A stretch of DNA of 64,000 nucleotides from Limnanthes douglasii subsp. nivea (GCA_036936605.1 JAUPFV010000001.1:347459081-347523080), one strand, 5' to 3'. Shown: positions 45,057 to 57,394, numbered from the stretch's first letter. Made by a program: numbers and translations. The notes: generated from the letters alone by a model not told the origin.

Positions 45057-45385
45057 TGATGCAACAGAATGACGAAAAATAACAAAGATAGATGAAGCCC
45101 TAATTCAAGTATAACGTGATATATGAAACCCTAATCCAAAGGTAACAAAGATTGAAATTTTTAGAGACAAATATATTACTCCAAAAACTTAAAATAATTT
45201 AAGGCATATGAAGCTTTATATAAGAGAGACTCAAAACCCTAAATCAAAATACTAGGAAATAATTTTTTTTAAATAAAATAAAATAAAATCTAATACGATC
45301 ATATTTGATTTGAATAATATAAGATATTTAAAATAAAATAAGATAAAATTAAAACGTTTTTTGTTAGGGATTTTAGGCTACATCA
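45057..45385 (-). repeat. 5' LTR of element G
   Basis: A 329-bp terminal repeat; the primer binding site lies next to it at about 45040-45054. Confidence 0.8.
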
Positions 45386-46089
45386 AGACCCGTACGGAAC
45401 GCGATGTGGATGAAATTGTCAAATGTTTAATATGATAAACCAACAAGCATGCTTAAGGTGAATGATCTGCTCTATACATCACTCTTATGACCTAGTTTGG
45501 ATTGCCCACAAACCTATGTATAAAGGCAATATGACTTGATTTGAGTAAAGCCAATGAACATACAATATGGTTTGATAAATGTGAGAAGATAGACCCACTG
45601 TAAAGCTCTCTGGCTCACATAGCAAACCCGGGTACAATATAATTAAAATGAGCGGATGAAAGTAAATTTTGGAGGAGACTAAGTTGTACTTTGTTCGAAA
45701 TGAGGATTGTTGGAGAAGTTCAAAATTCCACATATGTTAAACATGTGAATGATCAATGTTATATAAATAATAACATATTTCAACTAGTATGAGGCATTTT
45801 TGAAGTGGACCAAAGTGAGCATGTGCAGACTTTCAAGCCTAAAGCAGACACAGAATATGCGGTACCCATAATCTAATATAAATCGAAACAAATCTAATTT
45901 TAATATAGTTTTTGAAAATAACAATTAATTACAAAATATTCTAATGTGGTTATCCATCAAACTTTATAAAGAAAAGAAAAACATGAAATTGATTTATTTT
46001 TTCTTTATTTTAACTTGTAAATATTTTTATTAATTAATATTGTAATTGTATTTATGTTTTGAGATACATACGAATAGAGAACGTTTAAC

Positions 46090-47140
46090 AAATACTTATG
46101 AGGTTCAATAGAAGCAAAACAAACTATTATTTGGTCCAATTGGAACAATTTTTGCAAATCCTATTGTGAATATGGACCAAACATCAGAAAATTAGAAAAC
46201 ATGCTAGAAGCATTCTCTTGCAAGCTATGGTTTAAGCTAAAAACAATTGTTCTTTATGGGATAAATACATGAACTCCATCTATTGTCAAATCACTTATTC
46301 ATTACAAGTTAAATTACCCACAAAAAGATTAAGCACTTGAAAAAGAATTATAAAAGTTAGAGATAAATAAGAGAGCTACATATATTGAAAATTAGGAAAG
46401 GGGAAAGTTAGTTTTTGGTTAGAAAAATGACATGATAAGATTGCTTTAATCCATTATCGAACAGCCCTATAATGGAAGAAAAAGTAAATAATTTATGGAA
46501 AAAAGAATATTGTAACATATCTAACCTCATAAATATAGTCATTCCTTATGATATTTTATCTACACTTGACATAGCTAATTTATTTAAGAGATCTCACTGG
46601 ATGAGAGACTTAGATCTTTCTTGTGAAATATGATGTTTTCAATTAAAAAACATACCCAAGAAATGTACATATATTAAATGGATCAGAGCAATTGGTAATA
46701 GGGTTAAGCTAAACATAGGTGAGGCTTATCATTACTTAGGTGAAGTTTTTAGTAGTGGGTTCATGAAAGATAGTTCATGTAATATTATCAGAACCTTTGG
46801 TCGACTATACGGGAAACAAACTCCATTATTTTCAGAATGCAAAGCTTTCCTAGATGGACTTTTAATTTGTAGGGTAAATAAAATATTTCAACTCGATATT
46901 GAAACAGACTCAATGGTGCTACTGGATATGCTTAAGAAAGAGAAATCTCATTTATTTCTTGTACCTTTAATCGAGTATTGTAAGAATCTAATACCTAACA
47001 ACATGACAATACAACGTATATTATGAGACTAAAAATCAATTATTGATTAGATTATGAAACATACTATTAAATAGAGAAACATATTGAATTACATCCCTAA
47101 TGAAGGTCCTCCTCCATTGATTGCTATTACTTTTCTTGAA
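46090..47140 (+). pseudogene. Second LINE remnant, RT end and RNase H
   Basis: Pieces of the C-terminal part of a plant LINE: IWSNWNNFCK (near 46130, compare IWTNWNGISK in the LINE at 40660), SCKLWFKL, and the RNase H frame at 46763-47026 (FSECKAFLDGLLICRVNKIFQLDIETDSMVLLDML in two parts). The PNEGPPPL end near 47100 corresponds to LEKPPPRWP of the first LINE. Its RNase H keeps the ETDS motif that the first copy lost. Confidence 0.65.
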
Positions 47141-47436
47141 ATTTTGGAAGTGGGTTAGTTTAGAATAGAAGAATAATGAACAAATTGAGATGGATCAAGA
47201 TGCTTACAGAGAATGAAAAATGGAATATATATACAGTAAACTAGAAATAGGAAACTGAGCGGGAAGTTTGACTCTTTCGGCTACGATTTTGATTTTAGCT
47301 GCACCATTGAGTGGTCTAAAGTAGAGTCTTTTTGCCTCACATGCAAGCAAAAGTTCAAAACAATTACCAAGCCTTCAAGAGCCACAACCAGAGTCGGTCA
47401 AATCTCATATCTCTTTAGCTGCTCTTTACTGTTCTT

Positions 47437-47482
47437 ATCCCACATCGGTTAAATTTAAAATTGTCGCGACGGTTTATATATA
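47437..47482 (+). promoter_or_regulatory. USE plus TATA signature of a plant snRNA-type promoter
   Basis: ATCCCACATCG at 47437-47447 fits the upstream sequence element RTCCCACATCG of plant U-snRNA genes. TTTATATATA follows at 47473-47482, giving a spacing of about 25-27 bp, the Pol III type. The sequence downstream does not begin like U6, U3 or 7SL RNA, so either the RNA is unknown or this is a relic. Confidence 0.4.
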
Positions 47483-50083
47483 AACACATCACAAACAATA
47501 ACATGGGCTTGATAAATGGGTATTATAATTCATTAAAATTAGTATATTATTTTTAATTGAAATAGGTATTTGATTTTTGGTTAAAAGTTTGGGTCGGTGG
47601 GTTATTAGGTCATAAAAGTCGGGTTATTTTGTTGTTTGGGTCGGGTTAGGGTTAAAATGTAGGTTAATAGATTAAGGTAAAAGTAAAACATAATTTTATT
47701 TTTTATTACTGCCACATCAGCGATCCACGTGGGACACTGATGTGGCTAGTCAAAGGGTATTTATGGCATAAACGATGGGCTAAGGTCAGTAAGGATTAAT
47801 TTGTTCCGCTTTTTGAAACACAAGTGACGAGTTTATTACACGGATAAAGAAAAAGGACTAACTTGTTACAATTGGAAAACATGAGGGAGCATTGGTATTT
47901 TTTACCCCAGTAAACTATCTGTAAACTATATCAAAATCTAGCAGAAGAAAATTAAAAAATCCATAAAATGACATAGACCAGTCTGAGACAAAAAACTCTA
48001 CGGAGATTATTTTAAAATAGAGGAAAGATTCTCCATTTGTTTAAAGAGAACTCACCTGATAAAATTTTACTTTAGTAAGTTTTGAATTTTTAGTAGTAAC
48101 ATTTTATCATTTTTAGTGATCTTATATTTAATCATTTTTAGTGAGGTTATATTTAATATGTATTGATGTGGAAAATTTAGATTCAACTAGTGTGATCCAA
48201 AGTTGAAGATAAATTTTAAGAAAGTTAGAAAAATAGAATAAAAAACACAAATGAATAATAAAGATTAAAAATATGAAAATAAATAAACATATTTCATTAG
48301 AGATAAAAGATATCTAACAAATAGTAGGAAGATTTGATATCATTTTATTTTTATTAATTAGCATATCTTCGGCTGAGTCCTCTAGATTTAAAGTACTTTA
48401 ATTATTGATTGACCAATATAGATGGGTCAAACTATTTACATCGTTATTAGTAGACCACCTTAGTCATTACATGAGTTTCAGTGATAGACTACCTTTGATT
48501 GTCCTAAGTATTTATCATTGGTCGAAGTACCGTTTTTATTTTGTCGAAGAACTTCTTGGTATAGGTTGTAGATTGCTTGCTTGAATTTGTTATTTGTCAT
48601 AGTTTTCCTTTATATTCGAAGTTATTACATTTTACATTTTTACATATTGAAAACAATATGCCAACCGTTTTTTGCTAGACTCTTAAAGAGACTTAAGGCC
48701 TATTTATTATATATTAATATAGATGAATTTTCGCAAGAGACGTCTATGATAAAATTCATACTAAATTTTTCTTACCTCACTAAAAACCTTAAGCGATCTA
48801 AACCTCCATCAAGGATAAAAATATTAATGATTCTGAAGGGAAATAATAGAACTAACAATTAATAAGTTTGTATGATATAATTTATTTCTTATTTACTAAC
48901 TTACTTTTATCAATAGTAGCTTTGGAATGCTTATATTCTTTATTGATGGTAGTTGAGTAACCTCATTCATCTGTCATGAATGATGAAGTAAAGACTATTT
49001 GGTGATCTGAATTGTTTTTAACGCTTTAATGAATTTGGGTAACTAGAAATGTGATTCGGCTGAAATTGTTATTAACGTATTCTAGTAGCACCCTAGGCCT
49101 TGGTGAATATAATGGAAATATTATACTACTTGAGTATTTACTTACGTAAATTTTTATTGTCGAGGTTATTGGTTTTCTTCTTTGACTTTGACTTTACTTT
49201 TGAAATTCTTTGAGTATCTCTTTAGTCATTCATGAAGACGAGGGTAAGGAGTAAAAGTTAAAATGAAATATATTTAGTTTTTCAAATGACTTGGGTTTCT
49301 TTCAACGTTTTGTATTGAAGGCAAAAGATATATGGTGTGGATTTTAATCGATAAATGAATTTTTGTTTGCATGATATTAAGTTTATTTTATGTTCACAAG
49401 TGGTCAAGTTTCTGAAGTTGGAAGGTTTGTTTATGTTATTTTGGTGACAATGCAAGTGGCTGAAATAAGGTTAAATGTGTAAATATGTGTTCCCTCTTCA
49501 ACTTCTGTAATCCTAGTCCTCCATGCTTCGTTGAATCTATGCCATTGATCTTACAAATCAATCCAAGCCATAGAATAGAACAGTTCAACGACTGAAAAAA
49601 AAATCATATATTTAGATATAAATACCAAATTGTATCATCATTTGTAATTTGTTTCGTCCATTTCTCATTATGCTCTCATTCATCCTTCTTTCATCAGTTC
49701 TTAGTTTCTTGAATTAGTTGCTAATTTGTTATTTCTGTTACAACAAACTTTCAATTTCTATTACATATAGGTAGAAAAGGATAAGTAGGTGAGAATTTTT
49801 ATAAGCAAAATAATCATAATAGTTGTTCTTTTAGAGCTGTTTATTCTGATCAAGAAGAAATTACACAAATTTAATGTCTAGCTCGTCATTCAAGCAAAAG
49901 AAGGGAAAAAGCTTCAACAAATAATGAGAAATTTTTCAAAGTTATTTTCTCCACGAAATTTATTTTACTCCTTCCAAACTTTAAGGTATGATTCTTTTGA
50001 CTAAATGAGGTAGCGGTCAATGTGACGCTGACATTCACCGAGGTATCCTACAGGTAAGGAATGCAGGTTTGAATGAAATGTAA
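47483..50083. other. AT-rich DNA, no gene recognised
   Basis: Includes a short palindromic stretch at 47716-47747 (GCCACATCAG, CCACGTGG, CTGATGTGGC) and an AT-rich 93-codon frame at 48581-48862 that resembles no family I know. No RNA gene seen. Confidence 0.35.
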
Positions 50084-50480
50084 ATGATGAGCATTATTGA
50101 TCATCCATATCGGCATCTGACTGAAGATGAATGTTTAAAAAAACCTCTTGATTTTGCGATTCTATTGAGCGTGAAAGTCAAGTTTTCTATAAATGAGGGA
50201 AATCCCTATGATGCCCGCAACGACGAAGTGGTTTTCTTAACTACAATATCGATTATGGGATTCAGTTCCCCCTTCTGTGTAGACCTTGTTGAAGTCCTTT
50301 AAGTGACAAATATCTGCCCAAGCCAATTTGTTGCAAATTCTTGGAGTTTGCTCATGTTAGATATAGTTTTATCAATGAGGGTTTACAAACGATTGTTGGT
50401 AAAGGACTTCATCAATGCTTATAAGGTTTATGGTAGAAATATCAACTCATTATTATTCTTACCTGATGGAACTGTGCGAT
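50084..50480 (+). pseudogene. Gypsy-type accessory-ORF fragment
   Basis: A frame reading IMGFSSPFCVDLVEVL, one stop, then VTNICPSQFVANSWSLL resembles the GLRFPLDPMIVKFFE and CLTQVTPNLLFTLFS segment of the accessory protein in element B and related plant proteins. It lies alone, next to a copia remnant; no gag-pol of a Ty3 element is seen around it. The match is short. Confidence 0.4.
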
Positions 50481-50859
50481 AAGATTTTTAGTGAATTTCT
50501 CACTTATATAAAATTATGAAAGGATATATTTTTTCATCTTTGGTAAATAGAAGATCAAATATGGAAGGGCATAACCTTCTTTTAACCGAATTAGGCTTCA
50601 AAGCGTGAGTCTATGCCTTGTCGGCCTTATTTTCTTCTTAGTTTTGTGTTTAACTTCTTTTATTCACATTTTCTATTTTCTCCTTTTCATCCTATGTTAT
50701 AAGGATATCATTTCATGGACCAAGATGATGAATAGTAAACCTGAAAGTGAAAAGTGAAGAGTTAACCTGAAAAGTGAAGCAATCGTGCATGGATAATTTG
50801 AAGAAACACTATATGTATTATTGAAATGATGAAGAAATGATAAAGATAATTTCAGATCT
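50481..50859. other. Region upstream of the copia remnant, nothing recognised
   Basis: No LTR or primer binding site could be found where the 5' LTR of the copia element would be expected. Confidence 0.35.
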
Positions 50860-50946
50860 TGAGGTTAGAGAGAAGGTTCTTAGTGAGATAACAATAAAAG
50901 CCACTAATATGAGTTCCGTGAACTTTAATCTAGAAATATTTAATGA

Positions 50947-51340
50947 AGATAATAATTTTAATACCTGGAGAATTAAGTTTAAGGCTTTCCTCGTATGAAA
51001 ATGAGTTGTTGCGGTTATTGATGAGATATATACTGATAAGTTTGATACCAAAGTGATGTTAAAGCTCATAGTCCCCTCATATTGAGCTTGCGGGATTAAT
51101 TGTTTCAGTAAGTGTCTAAATAGGCTATGACGTTAGGGATATGAGATAATAATTTTAATACCTGGAGAATTAAGTTTAAGGCTTTCCTCGTATGAAAATG
51201 AGTTGTTGCGGTTATTGATGAGATATATACTGATAAGTTTGATACCAAAGTGATGTTAAAGCTCATAGTCCCCTCATATTGAGCTTGCGGGATTAATTGT
51301 TTCAGTAAGTGTCTAAATAGGCTATGACGTTAGGGATATG
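50947..51340 (+). repeat. Perfect tandem duplication, 2 x 197 bp
   Basis: The unit 50947-51143 is repeated directly at 51144-51340, with no difference that I can see. It covers the start of the copia gag remnant. Confidence 0.9.
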
Positions 51341-51874
51341 AGATCAATTGAAGTCGATTTACATGAAGAATTCCTTGGCAAATATATGTTATCTCAAGAA
51401 ATAGTTTTACACATTATTAATGGATAGGAGAAAAAAGATCTGAATACTTTTAGATGATTTCAATAGAGTCATTCTTGACTTAAATACAGTTAATGTCAAA
51501 GTAGAGGATGAGGACCATGCTATAATCCTCTAAAGTTCTCTAACAAATTGTATGAGAAACTTTTGTGGACACCATTCTCTATGACAAAGAGTATCTTATA
51601 TTATCTGAAGTGAATAGTATATTGAACTTAAAATATCTTCAAACAAAAACTATTCAAAATAGTCACCTTAAAGGGCTTAGACTAAGAGTGAAGGGCATGC
51701 TAGGGATGATGGGTTCAAGAAAAAAATAGGAAATTATCGGTCAAAGTCCAAGAGGTTTGTGATGAGTAAATTGAGATGTTGCTAGTGCAAGAAGGCATGA
51801 CATATCATTAGAAATTTCTCGGAGAAAAGGAAGAGCAATATTTATCTGAAGACCAAAGCCATAGATGTTGTAAT

Positions 51875-52248
51875 AGGCATTAAACAGTAAATCGTCCCTA
51901 GATTATCACGTTTGGTGGCAGATAGTCCCTTGACTTTTAAATGTCCGTTGACAGTCCCTAGACTATCGCGTTTGGATAAAGTTAGTCCACCAGATCCTCT
52001 GATCTATGAGAGGATGCCACCTATCACCATAGTCCCAGATTTTTGTATCACCACTAGTCCCTTGAGTTTAGGTCAAACCTAAAATGTAGAATATTGTGAC
52101 AGGTGGCAGCCTCTCATGAATCAGAGGATCTGGTGGACTAACTTTATCTAAACGCGATAGTCTAGGGACTATCAATGGACATTTAAAAGTCAAGGGACAA
52201 TCTACCACCAAACGCGATAGTCGAGGGACGATTTATTGTTCAAAGCCT
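51875..52248. mobile_element. Foldback MITE, 374 bp, inside the copia remnant
   Basis: Arms of about 150 bp are inverted copies of each other (outer ends AGGCATTAAACAGTAAATCG and its counterpart). They contain repeated sub-motifs GTCCCTAGACTATCGCGTTTGG. The centre is about 60 bp. Flanks GTTGTAAT (51867-51874) and ATTGTAAT (52249-52256) are an 8-bp duplication with one mismatch. There is no coding capacity. The superfamily is uncertain; 8-bp duplications are typical of hAT, long arms of Mutator-like elements. Confidence 0.75.
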
Positions 52249-55200
52249 ATTGTAATATATTTGAACGACTATCAGTATGTTGTTGATTTAATAATTTATT
52301 CTTCTTGCATATCGAGTGATAAATGGGTGTTGGATTTGGGATCATGATTCTACATAACTTCTAATAAACATTGGTTTGAAATGGTGATATTGTTAGAATA
52401 TGGTAGGGTTATCCTCGAAAATGATAAATTATGTGTTGTCAAATAGGTAGGAACTATTCGGATCAAGTTGTCTACACGACTTGAGAGAGTGATTGACAAT
52501 GTTAGATATGCACTTAAAGTTAACATAACTTTCTTTTTATTAGGATGTTAGATGATGAATGGTCAACCTATAAATATGGAGTGGTAGACTTAAGGTCTTG
52601 CAATGATCCTATGTTATTATGGAAGCTCGTAAGACTAATAGTGTGTTAGTTTATGAGGGCTATGCAGTGGTAGGATATGTCATGTCTGGAGAGATATTCA
52701 ACCCATTTTGGCATCTTCGACTGAGGCATGTGAGTGAGAAAAGTCTTAGTAAACTTAGCAAACAAAGTTATTGGACTCTAGCACGGTTCAGAAGCTGATC
52801 TTTTGTGAAGGTTGTGTATTAGGTAACAAAATAACGTCAAGTTACTACCTAGAAACCGTACAACCAATAATGTGCTTGAGTATGTTCATTTGGATATTTG
52901 GGTTCCGTCATGGTAACATAGTAAAGGTGGTTCAAGGTACTTCCTGATATTGATAGATGATTATTCCAAAAAAGTATGAGTTATAATTTTAAAGACCAAG
53001 GATGACACATTTGATGCTTTTAGGAACTAGAAGGCTCTAATGGATAAACATACCAAGAAAATACCAAAGAAGCTTCGAACTCATAATGGATTGTAATATA
53101 TAAACAAGGATTTTTCTAACTATTATGAAAATCTTGACATAGCAAGATACTAAACCGTGTTTGAAATTCCCCAACAGAATGAGCTTATTGAAAAAATGAA
53201 CCAAACTTTACTAGAAACGGTTAGGTATATATTTTAAATAACTAGAATATACGAAAAGTTCTACGGGGAAGCCATTACTACAACCGTGTATATCATTAAT
53301 ATGATTCCACTTACGATCTGAAGTTTATTTATCCTCAAAAGGCTTGGTCTGGAGAGACACATAACCTGGAATGTTTGAGAGTATTCGAATATGACGCCTA
53401 CCCACATGTGATGTAAGATAAGCTTTAACCTATACCATCAAAATATTTTTTAACCGGCTATCCGAAATGATTATAATGGTATAGGTTATGGTGATTTAAA
53501 CCTGGATAGCAGAAAGGTTTGATACGTAAGAGCATGGTTTTCACGGAGAAGGATAGGTCATTAAAGAAAACGGTAAACACATAGCCTAGTACTACTGAGA
53601 AAATATATGAAGTTGATGATGACTATGATCTAAAAAGTGAAAATGGGAATGCTTCTGCCGATGATGATTTACGACATGGTCCACCTTCGGCTTACGTAGT
53701 GGAAATTCAACCACTGCATGAGTTCAAAGATGGATGACGTTCTGGTGTGCGAGAGCCTTTGGATGATCAGATGAAGAGAACATGGGCTTAGTAGTCATCA
53801 ATTTGTGAGAGATAGAGCATAAAGACCAAACAAACTGCCTTAGAGGTATGGATTTTATCAAAGTTATTGGTTATTCTTAATCTATTTAAATAAATAGATA
53901 TATTCTTAAACGCAAAATTTATCACAATACTATGAAGGAGTTCTAAGTTGCATCCGAACATAAGAAAAAGCTAATATCTCTCAAGAAGTTGGGCACCAAG
54001 ATTCTTGTAAAGCAGTCAAAATGTCAAAAACTTATTGGTAGTAAATGGTTATTCAAGAGGAATACAGTTATTCATGAGGTTGGGTTATTAAGATACAAGG
54101 TTAAACTGGTGGCTAAGGGTTTATGGTGTTTATTTTAATGATATAGTTTTAAAATAAACCTCCATAAGGGTTATGTGACTACTATCTTCCTACATGGTGA
54201 ATTGGAAAATACAATTTACACGTGTCAGCCGAATGGGTTTATACAAAGGAAAAAAATACGTGTTTGTTGAAGAGATCTCTTTATAGGTTGAAACAATCAT
54301 CGAGACAATAGAATTAAAGATTTTATTCTCTTATGAGATTCATCAAGTATGCGTATAACAGTTATGATATATGAATCTATTGAAATGGGGAAACACATGT
54401 GGAGAGACAAGTCATATTGATATTGTATGTAGATGATATCATAGTAGTTGGAAGTGATAGGAACAAGATTAAAACGATAAAAACTCAGTTGAAATGAGAG
54501 TTTGAGATGAAACAATAAATGAGAGATTAAGAGGATACTTGGTATTGAGATCAAGACGAACATGTCAAGGGGTTATTTATTCTTATCTCAACAAGAATAC
54601 ATGCATAAGGTACTTCATAAGTTCGGCATGTTCGGATCAAAACATGTTAGAACTTTAATTAGTGCAAATTCAAACTTAGTGTCATTCAAGCACCAACTAA
54701 AGTAAGATATAAGAACTATATGCTATAAATACCTTATGCAAATATTATTAGTAGCATTATGTATGATATAATTTGTACTATACCTACTTTTGTATATATC
54801 GTAAGTGTTTTGAGAAGATTCATGCCTAATCCGGGGAAAACATATTGGCATGCACTCTAGTGGCGCATATGATACTTAAAGGATTTGGCCGAAGTTGTGT
54901 TTTATTATAATCAAAAGGTTACGATTGATATAATGTTTAGAGGGTATCTGAACTATTATTATGCGAGCTGCTTTAATACAAGAAAGTTTACTTTGGGTTT
55001 TTTATCTGTTAACTTTTCTTGGAGGAGTGGTTAGCTCGAAGTCTTGTATACAAATATATGGTTGATATGGAATCTATGAAGGAAACCATTTGGCTAAATA
55101 GATTGTTGAGTGAACTCACTAGTATGAATAAAAATGTAACTTTTGTTATATGATAACATTAGTGCTGTTCATTTAATGAAGAATCCAAAGTTCTATGAAC

Positions 55201-55560
55201 AAACTAAGCACATAGATATCAAGTTTCATTTCATCTAGCACCGTGATGGAGAGAGAGCAAGTGAATGTGACTAAGATTGCTAGCGAGGAAAATCTTTTGG
55301 ATTCTCTAACCAAGTTACTACGGATTTTAAAGTTTGTAAACTACTAAGACTTGTGCAAGTCTATGATGCGAGTGAGTTGTTCTCTAAAGAGTAGACCATC
55401 ATATGCAACAGATGTTGGAGTTATTATAACCCTATATGGAGAGCTTTTAGTTGAAAATAGAAGTAAATTGAGAATATAAGTATTGTAAAGGATTAAATAT
55501 GGCCTAATATAGGATGATGGAGACATGTAAAGGTAGGAACTGTTTGAATCTCTATGAAAG

Positions 55561-55616
55561 AAGCTTATGTCGAGACTTAAATGCAAAGAAGCTGATGTCG
55601 AGACTTAAATGCAAAG
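55561..55616 (+). repeat. Tandem duplication, 2 x 28 bp
   Basis: Two copies of a 28-bp unit (core TGTCGAGACTTAAATGCAAA) differ by one base (CTTATG, CTGATG). Confidence 0.9.
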
Positions 55617-56174
55617 AAAGTATATCTACTGTCGGAGGCAAGCAATTTTTTATTACCGAAGGCCAAGGGATCATATTAATCAGCTGCGGCACCGAGGGGC
55701 AGTGCATGATTGCCAAATGGCTTCTAAAGATACCTAGATGCTTCTAGAGAAAGCTAGATCACTAAGGGTCTAAATTGAAATTTAATATTAGCATTTAATG
55801 TATAAGTTGTTGATTGAAGCGTGTTACAAGGGACATAAGTTACAAGTAAATGTTGCATGTCTGTGATATACGAATGCTAGCGCTGTTTTTGTCTTATATA
55901 TTGGATGGTCTAGCCAAATGAGGAATCTACTGTCATACGTTATTGTAACCTGAAGAGAGTATTTTGCAAATCCTGTATAAATAGTGAGTATTATGGTATG
56001 AAGCCGTTTCTGGGTCATTAAATGAGAAAAACACTTGTGAGATTTCAGAGATTAAGTAGAAGATTAACATTTGAATATGCACTCTAAGATCAATAATTCA
56101 TTTATAAGCTTATGGAGCTTTGTAAAAAAGAAGAATAGTTGAGTATTTAGTGTTTGATATTCTTCTTCTAACCT

Positions 56175-56177
<3 letters not shown>

Positions 56178-56214
<37 letters not shown>
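56178..56214. repeat. (AT)18 microsatellite
   Basis: Uninterrupted AT dinucleotides. Confidence 0.95.
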
Positions 56215-56216
<2 letters not shown>

Positions 56217-56430
56217 GTACATTTCTCATGTATGTAGGATATCTTCACAATCTGAACCACGCTAAATATATCTTGTGTGTGTGCTTAGGTTTATATTTTT
56301 GTTCTTCATTGTTTTTTAAGGGTTCAAAACTAAGATTTGAGCACGAGCTGAATTTGTGTGAATCTACATGTTCTTACTGATTATTATGGAGTAGATGTGC
56401 TCTCTGAGAGGAATTTACCTAACATTAACA

Positions 56431-57324
56431 TTAGGTCACGTTCTTCTTGATACGGTCTGAATTTATCACAAGCAAACATTAATTTTGTAGACTTTCATAT
56501 AACTATCACGTAGCATACTTTTACCCAAATCTTCTACCTACTCTTCATATTTAGGTTTATCATAATGCGTAAAAGTAATGAATATGTACAAAACATCTTC
56601 ATTTTTTTTTATCTTTGTTTCGATTACCTACAAAAATTACCAACGAGAAGATAAATTTAATCCCTAACTAGTCTATATGGTATGGATCGAAATAAATGGC
56701 GACTTATATCGACGTACTATGTTTACATTTGTTAACAATTTGTGTCAACTAAAGACGACTCATCCGATTGAAAAATATTTGAATATGTCAATTAATGTCG
56801 ATCCATTATGTCGATATTGAGAGACTAATTTTAAACGCAATTTGTAGACATAATTGTAAATGTCGAAAAGATAAGTCGACATTACCATCAGTGTCGACTA
56901 CCTAGATCACCAAACATCGAACGGTGGTGTCGACACTAATTTCGAATGTAAACGTATCATGTCGATTTTAAAAAAAAATTAAAAAGCCAAACTTTTTTTT
57001 ATTACAACTATCAACTACGTAAAGTATAACAAATGAAATATATATTTTCGTTTGTGATCCAACAATTTTTTTTTTAACTCACACTCGGTAGTTTGATATT
57101 TTGTTCTCAAAATTGAACTTTTGTTTTGAGTTTTTAAATTTTAAAAAAATTATATTTTTTATTTTAATATATATTATAGCTTGGAGCGTGAAATGTTAAA
57201 TTATACATTTATCAAATTAATAAAAATAATTTCAGATTTAAATGAATTAAAATAATAAAATAATAAAAATAATAAAAATAAGTTTCCATTTGTTTTGGCA
57301 TAGCTATAGTACCTAAATTTCATA
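56431..57324. other. Unassigned DNA with repeated TGTCGA motifs
   Basis: No gene. Between about 56700 and 56960 the motif GTCGA occurs many times in both orientations, in the manner of subterminal repeats of a DNA transposon, but no terminal repeats were found. Confidence 0.3.
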
Positions 57325-57332
57325 TACAGCCC
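57325..57332. other. hAT target-site duplication, left copy
   Basis: TACAGCCC, identical to 60947-60954. Confidence 0.9.
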
Positions 57333-57394
57333 TAGAGGTGTCAAACGGTTTGAACCAGCACCAACCCGCACCGTTTAAGTCTGAACCACGGGTT

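Larger units (their letters stand above)
44261..45385 (-). mobile_element. Element G: non-autonomous small LTR retrotransposon (TRIM class)
   Basis: LTRs of 316 bp (44261-44576) and 329 bp (45057-45385), both reading TGATGCA to TACATCA, flank a 480-bp internal part with no open frame. On the minus strand, the right LTR is followed by TTTGGTATCATAGCC, a close match to the initiator-Met tRNA primer site of Ty1/copia elements, and GGAGAAGATG before the left LTR may be the polypurine tract. Flanks AGGCC and AGACC are a probable 5-bp duplication with one change. It depends on enzymes from another element. Confidence 0.75.
44141..45870 (+). repeat. TRIM-like element F, plus-strand copy interrupted by element G
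   Basis: The left LTR end ACACATATTCTGCACAAATT is followed by the PBS-like ATATCAGAGC (44243). The internal part resumes after element G at about 45391 (CGTACGGAACGCG, then GCATGCTTAAGGTG). A right LTR follows from about 45709 (TGTTGGAGAAG) to 45870 (CAGAATATGCGGTACCCATA). It is the inverse of the units at 42930-44140. Confidence 0.45.
50860..55340 (+). pseudogene. Decayed Ty1/copia retrotransposon coding region
   Basis: Plus-strand remnant with copia order. Gag: FNEDNNFNTWRIKFKAFL near 50940. A CCHC-like knuckle CCXCKKAXHIIRN lies near 51780. Integrase: HLDIWVPS and LIDDYSKKV near 52890-52970. RT: KWLFKRN near 54040, and LILYVDDIIVVGSDRN near 54425 with its YVDD box kept. RNase H: YKYMVDMESMKETIWLNRLL near 55050. 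Stops and frameshifts are dense. Within it lie a 197-bp tandem duplication and a MITE. Confidence 0.8.
55413..56430 (+). repeat. 3' LTR candidate of the copia remnant
   Basis: Starts TGTTGGAG after the end of the pol remnant and has a TATA box (GTATAAATAG near 55976) followed by a leader-like stretch. A CCTAACA end is seen near 56420. No partner LTR was found, so length and identity are uncertain. It contains a 28-bp tandem duplication (55561-55616) and a TA microsatellite. Confidence 0.35.

Noticed and set aside
47716..47747. Short palindrome GCCACATCAG...CTGATGTGGC as a regulatory site
   Set aside because: A 10-bp arm pair with a G-box-like centre in repeat-derived DNA; no gene nearby to regulate.
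48581..48862. 93-codon plus-strand frame
   Set aside because: AT-rich, rich in Leu, Ile, Phe and Lys, with no motif or promoter; probably chance.
54297..54563. 88-codon minus-strand hydrophobic frame
   Set aside because: It lies opposite the copia RT region that carries the YVDD box and is a shadow of it.
56640..56980. Cluster of GTCGA motifs as subterminal repeats of a CACTA element
   Set aside because: No CACTA terminal repeats or 3-bp duplication could be found, so no element was called.
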